64,000 nucleotides of DNA from Myxococcus fulvus (GTDB taxonomy: Bacteria; Myxococcota; Myxococcia; Myxococcales; Myxococcaceae). Shown here one piece after another: positions 24,437-32,787 of this stretch. The stretch covers positions 186,001 to 250,000 of the forward strand of contig NZ_FOIB01000014.1 of assembly GCF_900111765.1 (NCBI RefSeq). The letters are read 5' to 3'. Numbering within the stretch: position 1 is the first letter of the stretch; each line of letters opens with the position of its first letter. The position numbers and the translations under genes are program-made. A model generated the notes under the pieces. The model saw nothing but the letters and a program-made list of their open reading frames with translations, had not been told where the DNA came from and did not search any database.

Positions 24437-26155
24437 TCACGCCCCCGTCATCGTCGCGAGCGGCGGAGGCTCCACCACCACCTGCATGGACAGCGCGGTG
24501 TGCTCGGCCTCCCAGCGCAGCCACAGCTTGGGGCGCGACGTCTTCGAGCGCGCGGGCTCCACCCTCAACGACAGCCAGTTGCGCTCGCGCAGGTAGCGGC
24601 TCTTGCCCACCGGCAGCATCTCCGTCTGCATGTACGAGGGCAGGTCGTCCACCGACTCCTCGGCCAGCATCCGCATGCCCATGAACTGGAGCATGCTCGG
24701 CGGCGGGTGGACGATGCCCGACGACGTCACCTGCTCGATGGCCGCCTCCGCGAGCCCCGCTGGCACGTGCTCCGGGTTGCGCGAGCGGATGAGCCCTCGC
24801 GCGCCCACGTGCACGTCCCCGGACACCACCGTCACCGCGCAGCACGACGCCTTCGCCAACTGGAGCAGGTCCACCATCAACCGGATGCGCTCGCCCCGGT
24901 GCGCCACCGACTCCCACTGGTCCAGCATGTCGTCGTGCAGCTCCGTGTCCCCACCCAGCGTCTCCACCGAGGGCCCGAAGCGCAGGTGCACCAGCGGCAC
25001 CGACGACAGCACCAGCACGTGCCGGGGCTTGCCCGCGCCCCGCCGCGCGTGCTCCTGGCGCCACGCATCCAGCGTGTGCCACTGCTCCGCGCTCATCACC
25101 TCGTGCGCCATCTTCCCGTTCGTCTGCCGTCGGTACGTGCGCCCGCTGCGCAGGTCCAACGCGAGCACGTCCACGTCGCACTCGGCGCCCGCGAAGCGCA
25201 CGGACTGCAGATAGTGCCCCTCGCAGGGCCTGCGCCGCGTCGGCTTCTCGGAGCCTCGGAGCGCGCCCAGTTGGAACGCCTCGAACGCGAGCGCCGCGGC
25301 GCTGTAGATGGACTCGAACCACTCGCAGGACTGCAGCGACTCGTGCGAGCCCCAGCCGTCGAAGATGTCGTGGTCATCCCACGTGAAGAGGCCAGGCACC
25401 CGCGCCAGCATGGGGGCGATGCCCGCCGAGCCTCCCCACCGCTCGCAGTACAGCTCCACGTAGCGCGCCAGCATCTGCTCGTGGAAGCCCTTGGGCGGAC
25501 CGAAGTCCCGGTTCAGCTTCTGCTCCAGCTCGCGCTTGCGGAACTCCACCAGCGGCTCGTGGTCCAACAGCGAGTCCGCGTACACCTGGTCGCCGCCACC
25601 CATCAGCAGCTCGAAGCCGCCCTCCGTGGGCTCCTCGTGCTGGGCGAGCATGTCCATCCAGCAGCCGAAGGGCCGCTTCATCCGCATCACCGAGCTCCAC
25701 GTCTTCGCGTCGCTCGCGCCGTTGCAGGAGAAGAAGGCCGCCTTGGGCAGCGCGCCCTTCGCGGGCACCACCACCGTCCCCAGCGAGTCCTGGCTCCACG
25801 GCCGGGGCGGCTGGTGCGGCGCGGAGAAGTCCACCTCCTCCAGCGCCTCGCCCGCGTCCACTGGCTCGAAGCGGTACGTCACCCTCCGGGCCTTGTCCTC
25901 GCGCGCGAGCGTCACCTCCCAGCGCCACAGCAGGCCCGCCGCGCGGCCCTCCAGCGCGGAGAAGTCCGCCACCAGCCGGGGCGGGGCCACGACGGTGTCC
26001 GGCAGCACCGTGCCCTCCGAGGCGCGCAGGCGCAGCCGGGGGAGCCTCGCCGCGTCCGCCGCGTCCGCCGACAGGTACAGGTTCACGAAGAACGACCACT
26101 GGTCCTGCGACGGCTGGGTGGTCGTGTACAGCATCGGCCCGAGCAGCTTCTTCAT
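24437..26155 (-). CDS. PhoD-like metallophosphatase
   Basis: A 572-residue protein with the PhoD-type metallophosphoesterase core: a Cys/Asn near FFSCNGAS, GGGDQVYAD, FTWDDHDIFDGWGS and VVSGDVHVGA, in order. The N-terminal 150 residues are beta-rich. No Tat or Sec signal is visible, so unlike secreted PhoD alkaline phosphatases this seems to be cytoplasmic. Similar bacterial and fungal proteins are annotated as phosphodiesterases of unknown substrate. The start MKKLLGPM at 26155 follows GAGGGGGCG; a GTG 45 nt further up has no ribosome site. Confidence 0.85.
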   Translation of the reverse strand: MKKLLGPMLYTTTQPSQDQWSFFVNLYLSADAADAARLPRLRLRASEGTVLPDTVVAPPRLVADFSALEGRAAGLLWRWEVTLAREDKARRVTYRFEPVDAGEALEEVDFSAPHQPPRPWSQDSLGTVVVPAKGALPKAAFFSCNGASDAKTWSSVMRMKRPFGCWMDMLAQHEEPTEGGFELLMGGGDQVYADSLLDHEPLVEFRKRELEQKLNRDFGPPKGFHEQMLARYVELYCERWGGSAGIAPMLARVPGLFTWDDHDIFDGWGSHESLQSCEWFESIYSAAALAFEAFQLGALRGSEKPTRRRPCEGHYLQSVRFAGAECDVDVLALDLRSGRTYRRQTNGKMAHEVMSAEQWHTLDAWRQEHARRGAGKPRHVLVLSSVPLVHLRFGPSVETLGGDTELHDDMLDQWESVAHRGERIRLMVDLLQLAKASCCAVTVVSGDVHVGARGLIRSRNPEHVPAGLAEAAIEQVTSSGIVHPPPSMLQFMGMRMLAEESVDDLPSYMQTEMLPVGKSRYLRERNWLSLRVEPARSKTSRPKLWLRWEAEHTALSMQVVVEPPPLATMTGA

Positions 26156-26192
26156 CCACGCCCCCTCGAGATGCGTCAGGGCCGTGAGCCCC

Positions 26193-26220
26193 GGATTCAC
26201 GGACTTTAACCCGTGAACCC
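26193..26220. terminator. Stem-loop between alpha/beta hydrolase and PhoD-like genes
   Basis: Arms of 10 nt with 9 pairs (GGATTCACGG and CCGTGAACCC) around an 8-nt AT-rich loop. It lies 57 nt past the hydrolase stop and 38 nt before the PhoD-like start, both on the minus strand. It may be a terminator or a site for a regulator of the phosphatase gene. Confidence 0.45.
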
Positions 26221-26276
26221 GAGGAGGGTGCGCTCATGCGGGGAGTGTGTCCCGCGTCCCCAAGTTGCCCACAGGG

Positions 26277-27281
26277 CTACTTCGCGAGGAAGTCGAGCAC
26301 GGCGGCGTGGAACTTCTCGGGGGCCTCGATGTGGGGGATGTGGCCCACGCCGGGCAGCTCCACCAGGGTGGCCTGGGGGATGGCCTGGGCGGTCTTCTTC
26401 CCGAGCTGGGGGTACTGGCCGAGGGTGGCGGCGACGTCGGCGGGCACCTTGCCGCGGCCGATGAAGGTGCGGTCCTCCTGGCCGATGACGACGAGGGTGC
26501 GCGGCTTGACGTTGGGGAACTCGTGGACGACGGGCTGCTCGTAGATCATCTGCGACGTCTCGGCGGCGACCTGGGCCAGGCGCGGGTAGTCACCGCTGAG
26601 CGTCTGGCGGTAGAGGACCTGGACCCAGACGTCGTACTCGGGCTTCCACTTCACGTAGTACGTGTGGTGGTACTTGCGGGTGGACTCCTCCGTCACGGCG
26701 AGCTGCTCTTTGTAATAGGCCTCGGTGGGCTGCCAGGGGGCCTTCTCGCGGTAGTCCTCGAGGCCGATGGGGTTCTCGAGGATGAGACGCTCGGTGGCCT
26801 GCGGGTACATGAGGGCGAAGCGGGTGGCGAGCATGCCGCCCATGGAGTGGCCGAGGATGACGGCCTGCTTGATGCCGAGCGAGTCGAGCACCTGCTTGGT
26901 GAGCGACGCGAGGGTGTGGAAGCTGTAGTGGACGTCGGGCTTGGACGAGCGGCCGAAGCCGAGCTGGTCCGGGGCGATGACGCGGAAGCCCGCGGCGGTG
27001 AGGGCGCGGAGGGTGGGCTCCCAGTAGGCGCCGAAGAAGTTCTTGCCGTGCAGGAGCACCACGGTGCGGTTGTTGGCGCGCGCGGTGGGCTTCACGTCCA
27101 GGTAGGCGAGGCGGACGTCCTGGCCTTCGACCTTGGTGGACAGGTACTGGACGGGGAACGCGGAGGGCAGGCCCTCGAGCGCGGTGCCGAGCGGCTCCAC
27201 GGGGGCCTTGGATTGGGCGAGGGCGGGAGGGGCCGCCAGGAGAAGGGCGGACAGGGCCAGGACGGATGGACGAATGGGCAT
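26277..27281 (-). CDS. Secreted alpha/beta hydrolase
   Basis: A 334-residue alpha/beta-fold hydrolase. It has a signal peptide (MPIRPSVLALSALLLAAPPALAQ region, first 22 residues), the oxyanion segment LLHGKNFFG, the DQLGFGRSS loop and nucleophile S146 in GHSMGG. The acid is expected near IGQEDRT, and the catalytic His lies in PGVGHIPHIE. It is probably an esterase or epoxide/ester hydrolase acting in the periplasm. The ATG at 27281 follows GAGGAGCGC. A perfect ACATGAA-N6-TTCATGT dyad 72-91 nt upstream suggests control by a dimeric repressor. Confidence 0.88.
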   Translation of the reverse strand: MPIRPSVLALSALLLAAPPALAQSKAPVEPLGTALEGLPSAFPVQYLSTKVEGQDVRLAYLDVKPTARANNRTVVLLHGKNFFGAYWEPTLRALTAAGFRVIAPDQLGFGRSSKPDVHYSFHTLASLTKQVLDSLGIKQAVILGHSMGGMLATRFALMYPQATERLILENPIGLEDYREKAPWQPTEAYYKEQLAVTEESTRKYHHTYYVKWKPEYDVWVQVLYRQTLSGDYPRLAQVAAETSQMIYEQPVVHEFPNVKPRTLVVIGQEDRTFIGRGKVPADVAATLGQYPQLGKKTAQAIPQATLVELPGVGHIPHIEAPEKFHAAVLDFLAK

Positions 27282-27352
27282 GCGCTCCTCGAAGAGGGGG
27301 TCTTCAGCGTCCGTGTGTAGCGTGCGGGTCGCCGGGACGCAGGCCCTTCGGC

Positions 27353-27372
27353 ACATGAACCGTCATTCATGT
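27353..27372. promoter_or_regulatory. TetR-type operator-like dyad upstream of the hydrolase
   Basis: Perfect 7-6-7 inverted repeat ACATGAA / TTCATGT. Its core TGAACCGTCATTCA differs in one base from a site at 37575, and the TGAAC-N5-TTCA pattern recurs at 37529, 46991 and 57381. Size and symmetry fit TetR-family operators. Confidence 0.55.
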
Positions 27373-27434
27373 CCGGGGGTGGACCCCGGGCACGGCCTCA
27401 TCGTGGAGTGGGCGGGCACCCGGGGTGCGGGGGC

Positions 27435-28670
27435 TCAGGCGCGCGAGTCGTCGAAGCTGCGCGGGCTGAGCAGGCGCAGCGTCAGCACGAGGGCCAGGAA
27501 GATGACGCTGGCGGTGACGGTGACGAAGCGCACGCCCACGCGGTCGGCGAGCGCTCCCAGGGCCCAGACGCCCGCGGCGTACCCTCCGCCGAGCACCATG
27601 CTGTAGAGGCTGCTGACGCGCGCCTGCATGTCCCGGGGCACGCGCGAGGTGGCGAAGGCGTGCAGGCCGCTCATCAGCGTGAGGTAGTTGGCGCCGAGCA
27701 CGAAGATGACGGCCGCGGCCACGGTGAGCGTGGGGGACATCCAGTACACCGCGGACACCACGCCGATGGACATGGCGGCGAAGCCCAGGAGCTTGCGGTG
27801 GCCCAGCGCGTCCGCGAGCGTGCCCACGACGACGGCGGCCACCACCGCGCCCGCGCCCTGGCAGGCGACGAGCAGCGACGTCGCGGCGGCGCCCTGGCCG
27901 AAGACGTTGATGGCGAAGACGGGCACCAGGCCGATGAACGGCGCCACGAGCGCGGCGACGAACAGCGTGCCCCAGAGCACGCGGGAGATGTCCTCGTCCG
28001 CGCGGGCGACGGAGATGCCTCGGGTGATGCCGGCCCACAGGCTCTCCTTCGTGCGCGGAGTGTCGCGCGAGGGCAGCGTCACGCGGGACAGGGCGATGAG
28101 GCTCGCGACGAAGGACAGCGTGTTGATGAGCAGCGCCCACGACGCGCCGCCCATCTGGAGCACCAGCGCCGCGAGCAGCGGGCCCACGATGCGGCCCAGG
28201 TTGTACTGCGCCGAGTTGAGGCTCATGGCGCTGTGCAGGTCGCGGGGCGGGACGAGCTCCGCGAGCATCGCGGAGAAGGCCGGGTTCGTCAGCGTGCTCG
28301 CGCAGCCGTTGAGCAGCGTGACGACACCGACGATGGGGACGGTGAGCTCGCCGATGAAGGCGAGCACGGTGAGCACCGCGGCCAGCACCAGTTGCACGGC
28401 GATGCCCAGCGCCACGTAGACGCGGCGGTCGAAGCGATCCGCGAGCGCGCCGCCGAGGGGCGACAGGATGACGGAGGGGAGGAAGGCGAGGGCGACGATG
28501 CCGCCGGTCCACTCGGCGCGGCCGGTCTCCTGCGTGACGTACACGCCCATCGCCACCGTCTCCATCCAGGTACCGATGTTGGAGATGAGGGCGCCCAGCC
28601 AGACCGCGAGATAGCCGGGGTGTTCGAAGGCGCGAAGCGAAGAGAGATGGGGCAGTCGAAGTGCGCGCAC
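27435..28670 (-). CDS. MFS transporter, EntS-like exporter
   Basis: A 411-residue integral membrane protein with about 12 helices. It has the MFS signature GGALADRFDRR between helices 2 and 3 and a related GTLADALGHRK in the second half. The overall pattern (NIGTWMETVA, NPAFSAMLAELVP, LNSAQYNLGRIVGPLLA) matches the MFS_3/EntS branch that exports siderophores or drugs. A GTG start is used with a weak AAGGAA upstream. No siderophore genes are nearby. It lies 153 nt upstream of the hydrolase with the dyad between them. Confidence 0.85.
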   Translation of the reverse strand: MRALRLPHLSSLRAFEHPGYLAVWLGALISNIGTWMETVAMGVYVTQETGRAEWTGGIVALAFLPSVILSPLGGALADRFDRRVYVALGIAVQLVLAAVLTVLAFIGELTVPIVGVVTLLNGCASTLTNPAFSAMLAELVPPRDLHSAMSLNSAQYNLGRIVGPLLAALVLQMGGASWALLINTLSFVASLIALSRVTLPSRDTPRTKESLWAGITRGISVARADEDISRVLWGTLFVAALVAPFIGLVPVFAINVFGQGAAATSLLVACQGAGAVVAAVVVGTLADALGHRKLLGFAAMSIGVVSAVYWMSPTLTVAAAVIFVLGANYLTLMSGLHAFATSRVPRDMQARVSSLYSMVLGGGYAAGVWALGALADRVGVRFVTVTASVIFLALVLTLRLLSPRSFDDSRA

Positions 28671-29339
28671 GGCGGAGTTCCTTGTACCGCACGCGCCGAC
28701 GACGCGCTCTCGCGAGCCGCGTCATCATTGGGGCCGCAATCACGCGGGTGGCAGAGGGGCCAGCAGCCAGGCTTCAGCGTGGGGTGGATGACGAAACCAC
28801 TGACGACGTCCGCCGCGTCTTCGTGACACACAGTTCGCGCGCGGAGCGGGCAGCACAGTGCACGCGCGAGGGTTCACTCAGTGTTTTTCGAGGAAGCCCC
28901 GTGAGTTTTCGCGTGCGCGAGAGTGCGCGCCTGTCGTGACAGCGGGGCGCGCGTGCGCAGATGGGCACGCGGTGACGCCGTGGTTCCACGGGGGAGCAAC
29001 GAGTCACATGGATTGCGCGTTGCGGGAACGCGTAGGCGACAAGGTCGCGCGCGGCCCGTGTGCTCCACCGTGAATCATCGACCCAGCCGTGCGGGACATT
29101 CCTCGCATCGCAGCGATGGAGCGCGGGGCCGACACGCCGAAGGGCTCAGCGAGGTCGGCGCACCCAGCAGCGCGAGTCGCTTTCTCACGTCGCGGCGACG
29201 AAGCACGGGACCGAGTCTCCGAAGGGCTCGGCGAGGTCGGCGCCCCTCGCAGCGCGAAAGGGTTCCTCACGCCGCGGCGACACAGCACGGGGCCGACACG
29301 CAGGGCTCGGCTCCACCGTGCGACGTCGGAGTGGTCTCA
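28671..29339. other. Gene-free stretch between MFS and CapA genes
   Basis: 669 bp with no convincing gene. The left part should contain the MFS promoter. The right part (29093-29311) carries a degenerate 82-bp tandem repeat, reported separately. Short open frames cross the repeat, but its period is not a multiple of three and they lack ribosome sites. Confidence 0.55.
29128..29311. repeat. 82-bp degenerate tandem repeat
   Basis: Copies begin at 29128, 29210 and 29292. The first two are full length and share long blocks such as CCGAAGGGCTC, GCGAGGTCGGCGC and the CGGCGACxxAGCACGGG end. The third is truncated after about 20 nt, and a partial copy of the unit end precedes the first. It lies just after the CapA-type gene, so it could sit in that gene's 3' untranslated region. 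Confidence 0.65.
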
Positions 29340-31172
29340 CTAGCGACGCACGGGCGCGGAGCGCGCGGAGACGGGCCCCTTGCCCGTCGGGTGGATGGTG
29401 CCGTCCTCGGAGATGCGCGCCGCCGAGCCGGGGAAGTCCTCGGTGGACAGGTCCCTCAGCAGCTTGATGACGGCGCCCTTCTCGTCGGGAACCGCGATGC
29501 CCTTGTCCACCTGCTTCGTGGCCAGCACACGGCCGCCGGTGAAGGCACCCTCGCGGTCCAGCTCCACCTCGAGCACCATGCCGAGCCCCTGCGGGCCCTT
29601 CAGGTTGAACCGTCCATACGTCGCGAAGTTCCCCAGCGAGTACGCGATGAGTCGGCCCTTGTAGAACTCCATGCCGCGCACGACGTGGGGACCGTGGCCG
29701 ATGACGACGTGCGCACCCGCGTCCACCATCGCGTGCGTGAAGAGCCTCAAGTCACCGCGGTCCTCGCCGAAGAACATCTCACGGCCCTGCGGGACATGGA
29801 GCGCCTTGCCGCCCTCCGCGCCACCGTGGAAGGAGACGATGACGATGTCGTGCTCGACGGCCGCCGCGCGCACCAGCGCCGTGGCGGTCTCCGTGTTGTT
29901 GAGGTGGTTGCACGAGGGCGACGTGTGGAACGCCACCATGCCGATGCGCAGCCCGTTGCGGTCCACCGTCGCCACCGAGCCCGGCGGCCCGCTCCACGCG
30001 ATGCCGAGCGCATCCAGTGTCGCCTCCGTCTCGCGACGGCACAGCTCGCCGAAGTCACCCGAGTGGTTGTTCGCCGTGGACGCCAGGTCCACGCCCGCGT
30101 CCTTGAACACCTGGCCGTAGGCCGTGGGCGAACGGAACGCGTAGCAGTTCCTGGAAGAGCGGCACTTCTTCGTCGAGCCGTTGTCGCACAGCGGGCCCTC
30201 GACGTTCGCGAAGGTGACGTCCGCGTCCTCCATCAACGGGCGCACACCGGCAATCACGCTGCTGGCGCCATCCGGTGGTAGGTTCCCCTCGGGGACGGTG
30301 GTGCCGAGCATCATGTCGCCCACAGCGCGGATGCGGACCTTGGCATCGAGCGGCGGGGGAGGGCGGTTGCTGGCGACGGGGGACTGGTTGAGCTTCGCCT
30401 GGAGCGCGGCCTGACCTCGGGCCTGGGCCAGCGCGGTCTCGAGGTCCGGGTGCTCGGGCGCGAGCTTCTGGACCTCGGTCCACTGCGTGAGAGAGTCCGC
30501 CCAGCGGCCCTCCACCGAGTACGCCCACCCCAGCTCCCAGCGGCAGTCCACGCGCGAGGGCAGGGCCTTCACACACGAGGACAGCTCCTGGATGGCGACA
30601 GGGGTGTCCTTCTGCTTGAGGGCCTCGAGACCACGGACGTAGTGCAGCTCGGCGGCCTCGGGGTTGGGGACGTTCAACGCAAGAACCGCGGCCTGGAGCG
30701 CGCCAGCACCGGCACGCGCGGCCGCGGTCCCGATGTCCGAGAGACCTCCCGCTGGAGCGGGCTGCACCGTGGAATCGGTCGACGAGGGGGTCGAGGAAGC
30801 CAGGACCGGCACGTTCATCACCGAGCGCGCTCCCGCGCTCATCACGGCGGCCACGCTCGACGCGCTCAGTCCGGAGCGCACCGCATGCTCTCCCACGCTC
30901 ATCACATCGGGGGACGCGCTCGCCCTCGTGGCGCCCACGGCCATGCCCCGTACCACCGCACGCGCTGACTCCTCGCCGGCGCGCCGAGCGGCGCTCGTGA
31001 GCACCTCCATCTCCAGCGCGCTGCGCACGGACCGTGAGCCGGCCGAGGACAACAGCTCGGCGCTCCGGCCCATGGGCGTTGTGGAGAACTTGTGGGCGAC
31101 GTCGGGCACGAGCTCCGAGGAGGAACCCGATGAGGTGGCGAGCGCGAGCAGGACGAAGGCGGACGGGAACAT
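29340..31172 (-). CDS. CapA/PGA_cap-family metallophosphatase-like protein with TPR region
   Basis: A 610-residue protein. A short signal segment (MFPSAFVLLALATSSG) precedes about 130 low-complexity Ala/Ser/Val-rich residues, then two TPR-like helical pairs (about 165-250). Residues 275-555 form a CapA domain: AVGDMMLGTT, FANVEGPLCDNG, DLASTANNHSGDF, VSFHGGAEG and IGHGPHVVRGMEFY. In Bacillus, CapA/PgsA is needed for poly-gamma-glutamate capsule synthesis or export; related domains have a metallophosphatase fold. No capB/capC partners are nearby, so a polyglutamate role is not supported. It is probably periplasmic. Confidence 0.82.
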   Translation of the reverse strand: MFPSAFVLLALATSSGSSSELVPDVAHKFSTTPMGRSAELLSSAGSRSVRSALEMEVLTSAARRAGEESARAVVRGMAVGATRASASPDVMSVGEHAVRSGLSASSVAAVMSAGARSVMNVPVLASSTPSSTDSTVQPAPAGGLSDIGTAAARAGAGALQAAVLALNVPNPEAAELHYVRGLEALKQKDTPVAIQELSSCVKALPSRVDCRWELGWAYSVEGRWADSLTQWTEVQKLAPEHPDLETALAQARGQAALQAKLNQSPVASNRPPPPLDAKVRIRAVGDMMLGTTVPEGNLPPDGASSVIAGVRPLMEDADVTFANVEGPLCDNGSTKKCRSSRNCYAFRSPTAYGQVFKDAGVDLASTANNHSGDFGELCRRETEATLDALGIAWSGPPGSVATVDRNGLRIGMVAFHTSPSCNHLNNTETATALVRAAAVEHDIVIVSFHGGAEGGKALHVPQGREMFFGEDRGDLRLFTHAMVDAGAHVVIGHGPHVVRGMEFYKGRLIAYSLGNFATYGRFNLKGPQGLGMVLEVELDREGAFTGGRVLATKQVDKGIAVPDEKGAVIKLLRDLSTEDFPGSAARISEDGTIHPTGKGPVSARSAPVRR

Positions 31173-31276
31173 GGCTCGCGCATCTTACGAGCCTTGGGGC
31201 CCTCCAGGGACAGCCCCCGTGTGCCTGTCACTTCAGCGGGCAGGCGGGCGGCCCCGCCGACTCACCCCGCCTGTGC

Positions 31277-31783
31277 CTAACCCAGGAGGTCCAGGAGCCT
31301 GGAGCCCCGGCGCTGCCGCGGCAGCAGCTTGAACCGCCGCAGCTCCTTGCGCTTCACCTGTGACTCCACCGCGCTGTGCACAGACAGCCGACCTGGACCC
31401 CGCAGGAGCAACCCGAGGGCGATGGCGCACAGGGCGAGGTTGAACTCGAAGCCGCCCTTGGTGTTGTCGAAGCCCTTGGAGCCATGCACCTTCGCGATGG
31501 CGAACGCCTGGGTGACGAGCACCGCCACCGCCGCGGGTCGGGTCGCGATGCCCAGGATGGCGCCCACGCCCGCGAGGACTTCGGTCACGCCCGTGGCCAG
31601 CACCAGGGGCCTGGCCGGCTTGAGGCCGAGCTGTTCGAAGAAGCCCGCGTGCTGCTCGGTGCCCTCCTTGCGCAGCTTGGCGATGCCATGCACCACCATC
31701 GTGGAGCCCAATGACAGACGAGGGGGCAGCAGGGCTGCCGCCTTGAGGAAGTCCGGCTGCTCGGTCAGCGTCACGGAGTTCAT
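31277..31783 (-). CDS. DoxX-family membrane protein
   Basis: A 168-residue inner-membrane protein with four hydrophobic helices and DoxX landmarks: LGSTMVVHGIAKL, LGLKPARPLVLATGVTEVLAGVGAILG and GGFEFNLALCAIALGLLLRGPGRLS. DoxX proteins are linked to thiol or sulfur redox and to oxidative stress in some bacteria. The start MNSVTL follows AAGGAGAACAGGGT; the upstream GTG does not. The C-terminal 30 residues are very basic and cytosolic. Confidence 0.85.
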   Translation of the reverse strand: MNSVTLTEQPDFLKAAALLPPRLSLGSTMVVHGIAKLRKEGTEQHAGFFEQLGLKPARPLVLATGVTEVLAGVGAILGIATRPAAVAVLVTQAFAIAKVHGSKGFDNTKGGFEFNLALCAIALGLLLRGPGRLSVHSAVESQVKRKELRRFKLLPRQRRGSRLLDLLG

Positions 31784-31913
31784 ACCCTGTTCTCCTTGCT
31801 GGAGGGCCATGGGCCCGTCCGGGAAACCTGAGTACGTTGGGAACGCTCCCTGCTCATGACACCCGTGTGCCGATGCTCCTCCCTCGGTGGACGACCGGGC
31901 CCTCGACCGCTGG

Positions 31914-32478
31914 TCAGACGGGAGTGAACTTCACACCCGTGGGCTTCAGCCGCTCCAGGGCCTCCTTGATGTCTGCGGAGATGATGAGGGGGATGTCCCA
32001 ACCCTCCGCGCGGAAGACCTTGGCGTTGCCCACCTTCGACGTGTCGATGCGCATGTCATCCACGCCAAAGTACGTTCCCTCTCTCCCAGGAGGTGCGAAC
32101 TCAGCGTCCCAGAACTGCACCCTGGACGCCTGCTCGTCGATGCATCGGATGAGCTTCGTGGCCACCAGGATGACGTACTGGTCCGGCTGGCCCTTGATGC
32201 TCACGGGAAAGGTCTGCACGTCGTCGGGAGCCATCTCCACGAAGAGGGTCGCGAGCTTCACGTGGAGGATGGGGGCAAGCCCCACGCCCGCGAGGCAGAA
32301 ATCCAGCGCCTTTCCCGGCTCATTGATGGGTGCTGATAGAGACCCTTCGACCTGGATGGGTCGCCCCGCCCTGAACATCCAGGGTCATCCACCTCCTGAC
32401 CTGGGGCGCTCTCGATGTCACCCAGGTACCAATTCCCCCCTGGACGTTCTCATTGAGTTCGAAGAATCGGGCCGGCAT
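31914..32478 (-). pseudogene. Decayed MXAN_0049-type immunity gene
   Basis: Reading the minus strand from the ATG at 32478 gives MPARFFELNENVQGG, then after one missing base WYLGDIESAPGQEVDDP, then after another missing base MFRAGRPIQVEG and on to the stop. Restored, this is about 188 residues and lines up along its whole length with the intact immunity protein at 34140-34727 (shared ATLF-x-E-x-APDDVQ, QILVATK-like, RCID, KVGxAKVFR). The missing bases fall in the C run at 32435-32440 and the G run at 32382-32384. The last 154 codons (32378-31914) are still open from an internal ATG, so a truncated product is possible. Confidence 0.75.
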
Positions 32479-32496
32479 CCCCCGGTTCTAACGTGG

Positions 32497-32650
32497 CTAT
32501 CGCTCGGTGAGGAGCTTGTTGATGTCCGTGCCTCGCGTGGTGGCATCCTTCCCAATCGCTGAAGTGCATTCGTCAGAAGCGTGCGGCACTCATCGGTAGT
32601 GCGATAGCGCGCCGTAGCAATGTCGAGCCGTCAAAGAGCAGTTCATGGTC
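32497..32650 (-). pseudogene. Remnant of a toxin C-terminus
   Basis: Directly upstream of the decayed immunity gene on the minus strand, the end of a toxin like that at 32788-34137 can be read: HELLFD, then (after one missing base near 32630) RLDIATARYRTTDECRTLL and TNALQRLG, then (after one missing base in the C run 32551-32553) DATTRGTDINKLLTER and a TAG stop at 32499-32497. It aligns with the last 53 residues of the intact toxin (YHSFIYKRL, VTECQKALTSEL, TRGTEVYRLL). Similarity stops abruptly near 32650, so the rest was lost. The 18-nt gap to the immunity start mirrors the intact cassette. Confidence 0.7.
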
Positions 32651-32787
32651 CCGGTTACAGCAACGGCAGCCTGACGTAGGCCCAGCTTCCCCAGGCGACG
32701 GCGCGTAAGTCTTGGCGGAATGTCATTGCCTTCTGGTACTCCTGAGTCGTGCCCTCTGTTGGAGGGTCACCTGCCGGGGGACACTCC

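Noticed and set aside
29089..29343. 84-codon frame across the 82-bp repeat
   Set aside because: The repeat period breaks the frame relation between copies, there is no ribosome site, and no similarity is seen.
31914..32478. Sequencing error as the cause of the frameshifts
   Set aside because: Not fully excluded. Four single-base losses within about 250 bp, with many intact genes and longer runs of identical bases elsewhere in the window, plus an abrupt toxin breakpoint, make real decay more likely.
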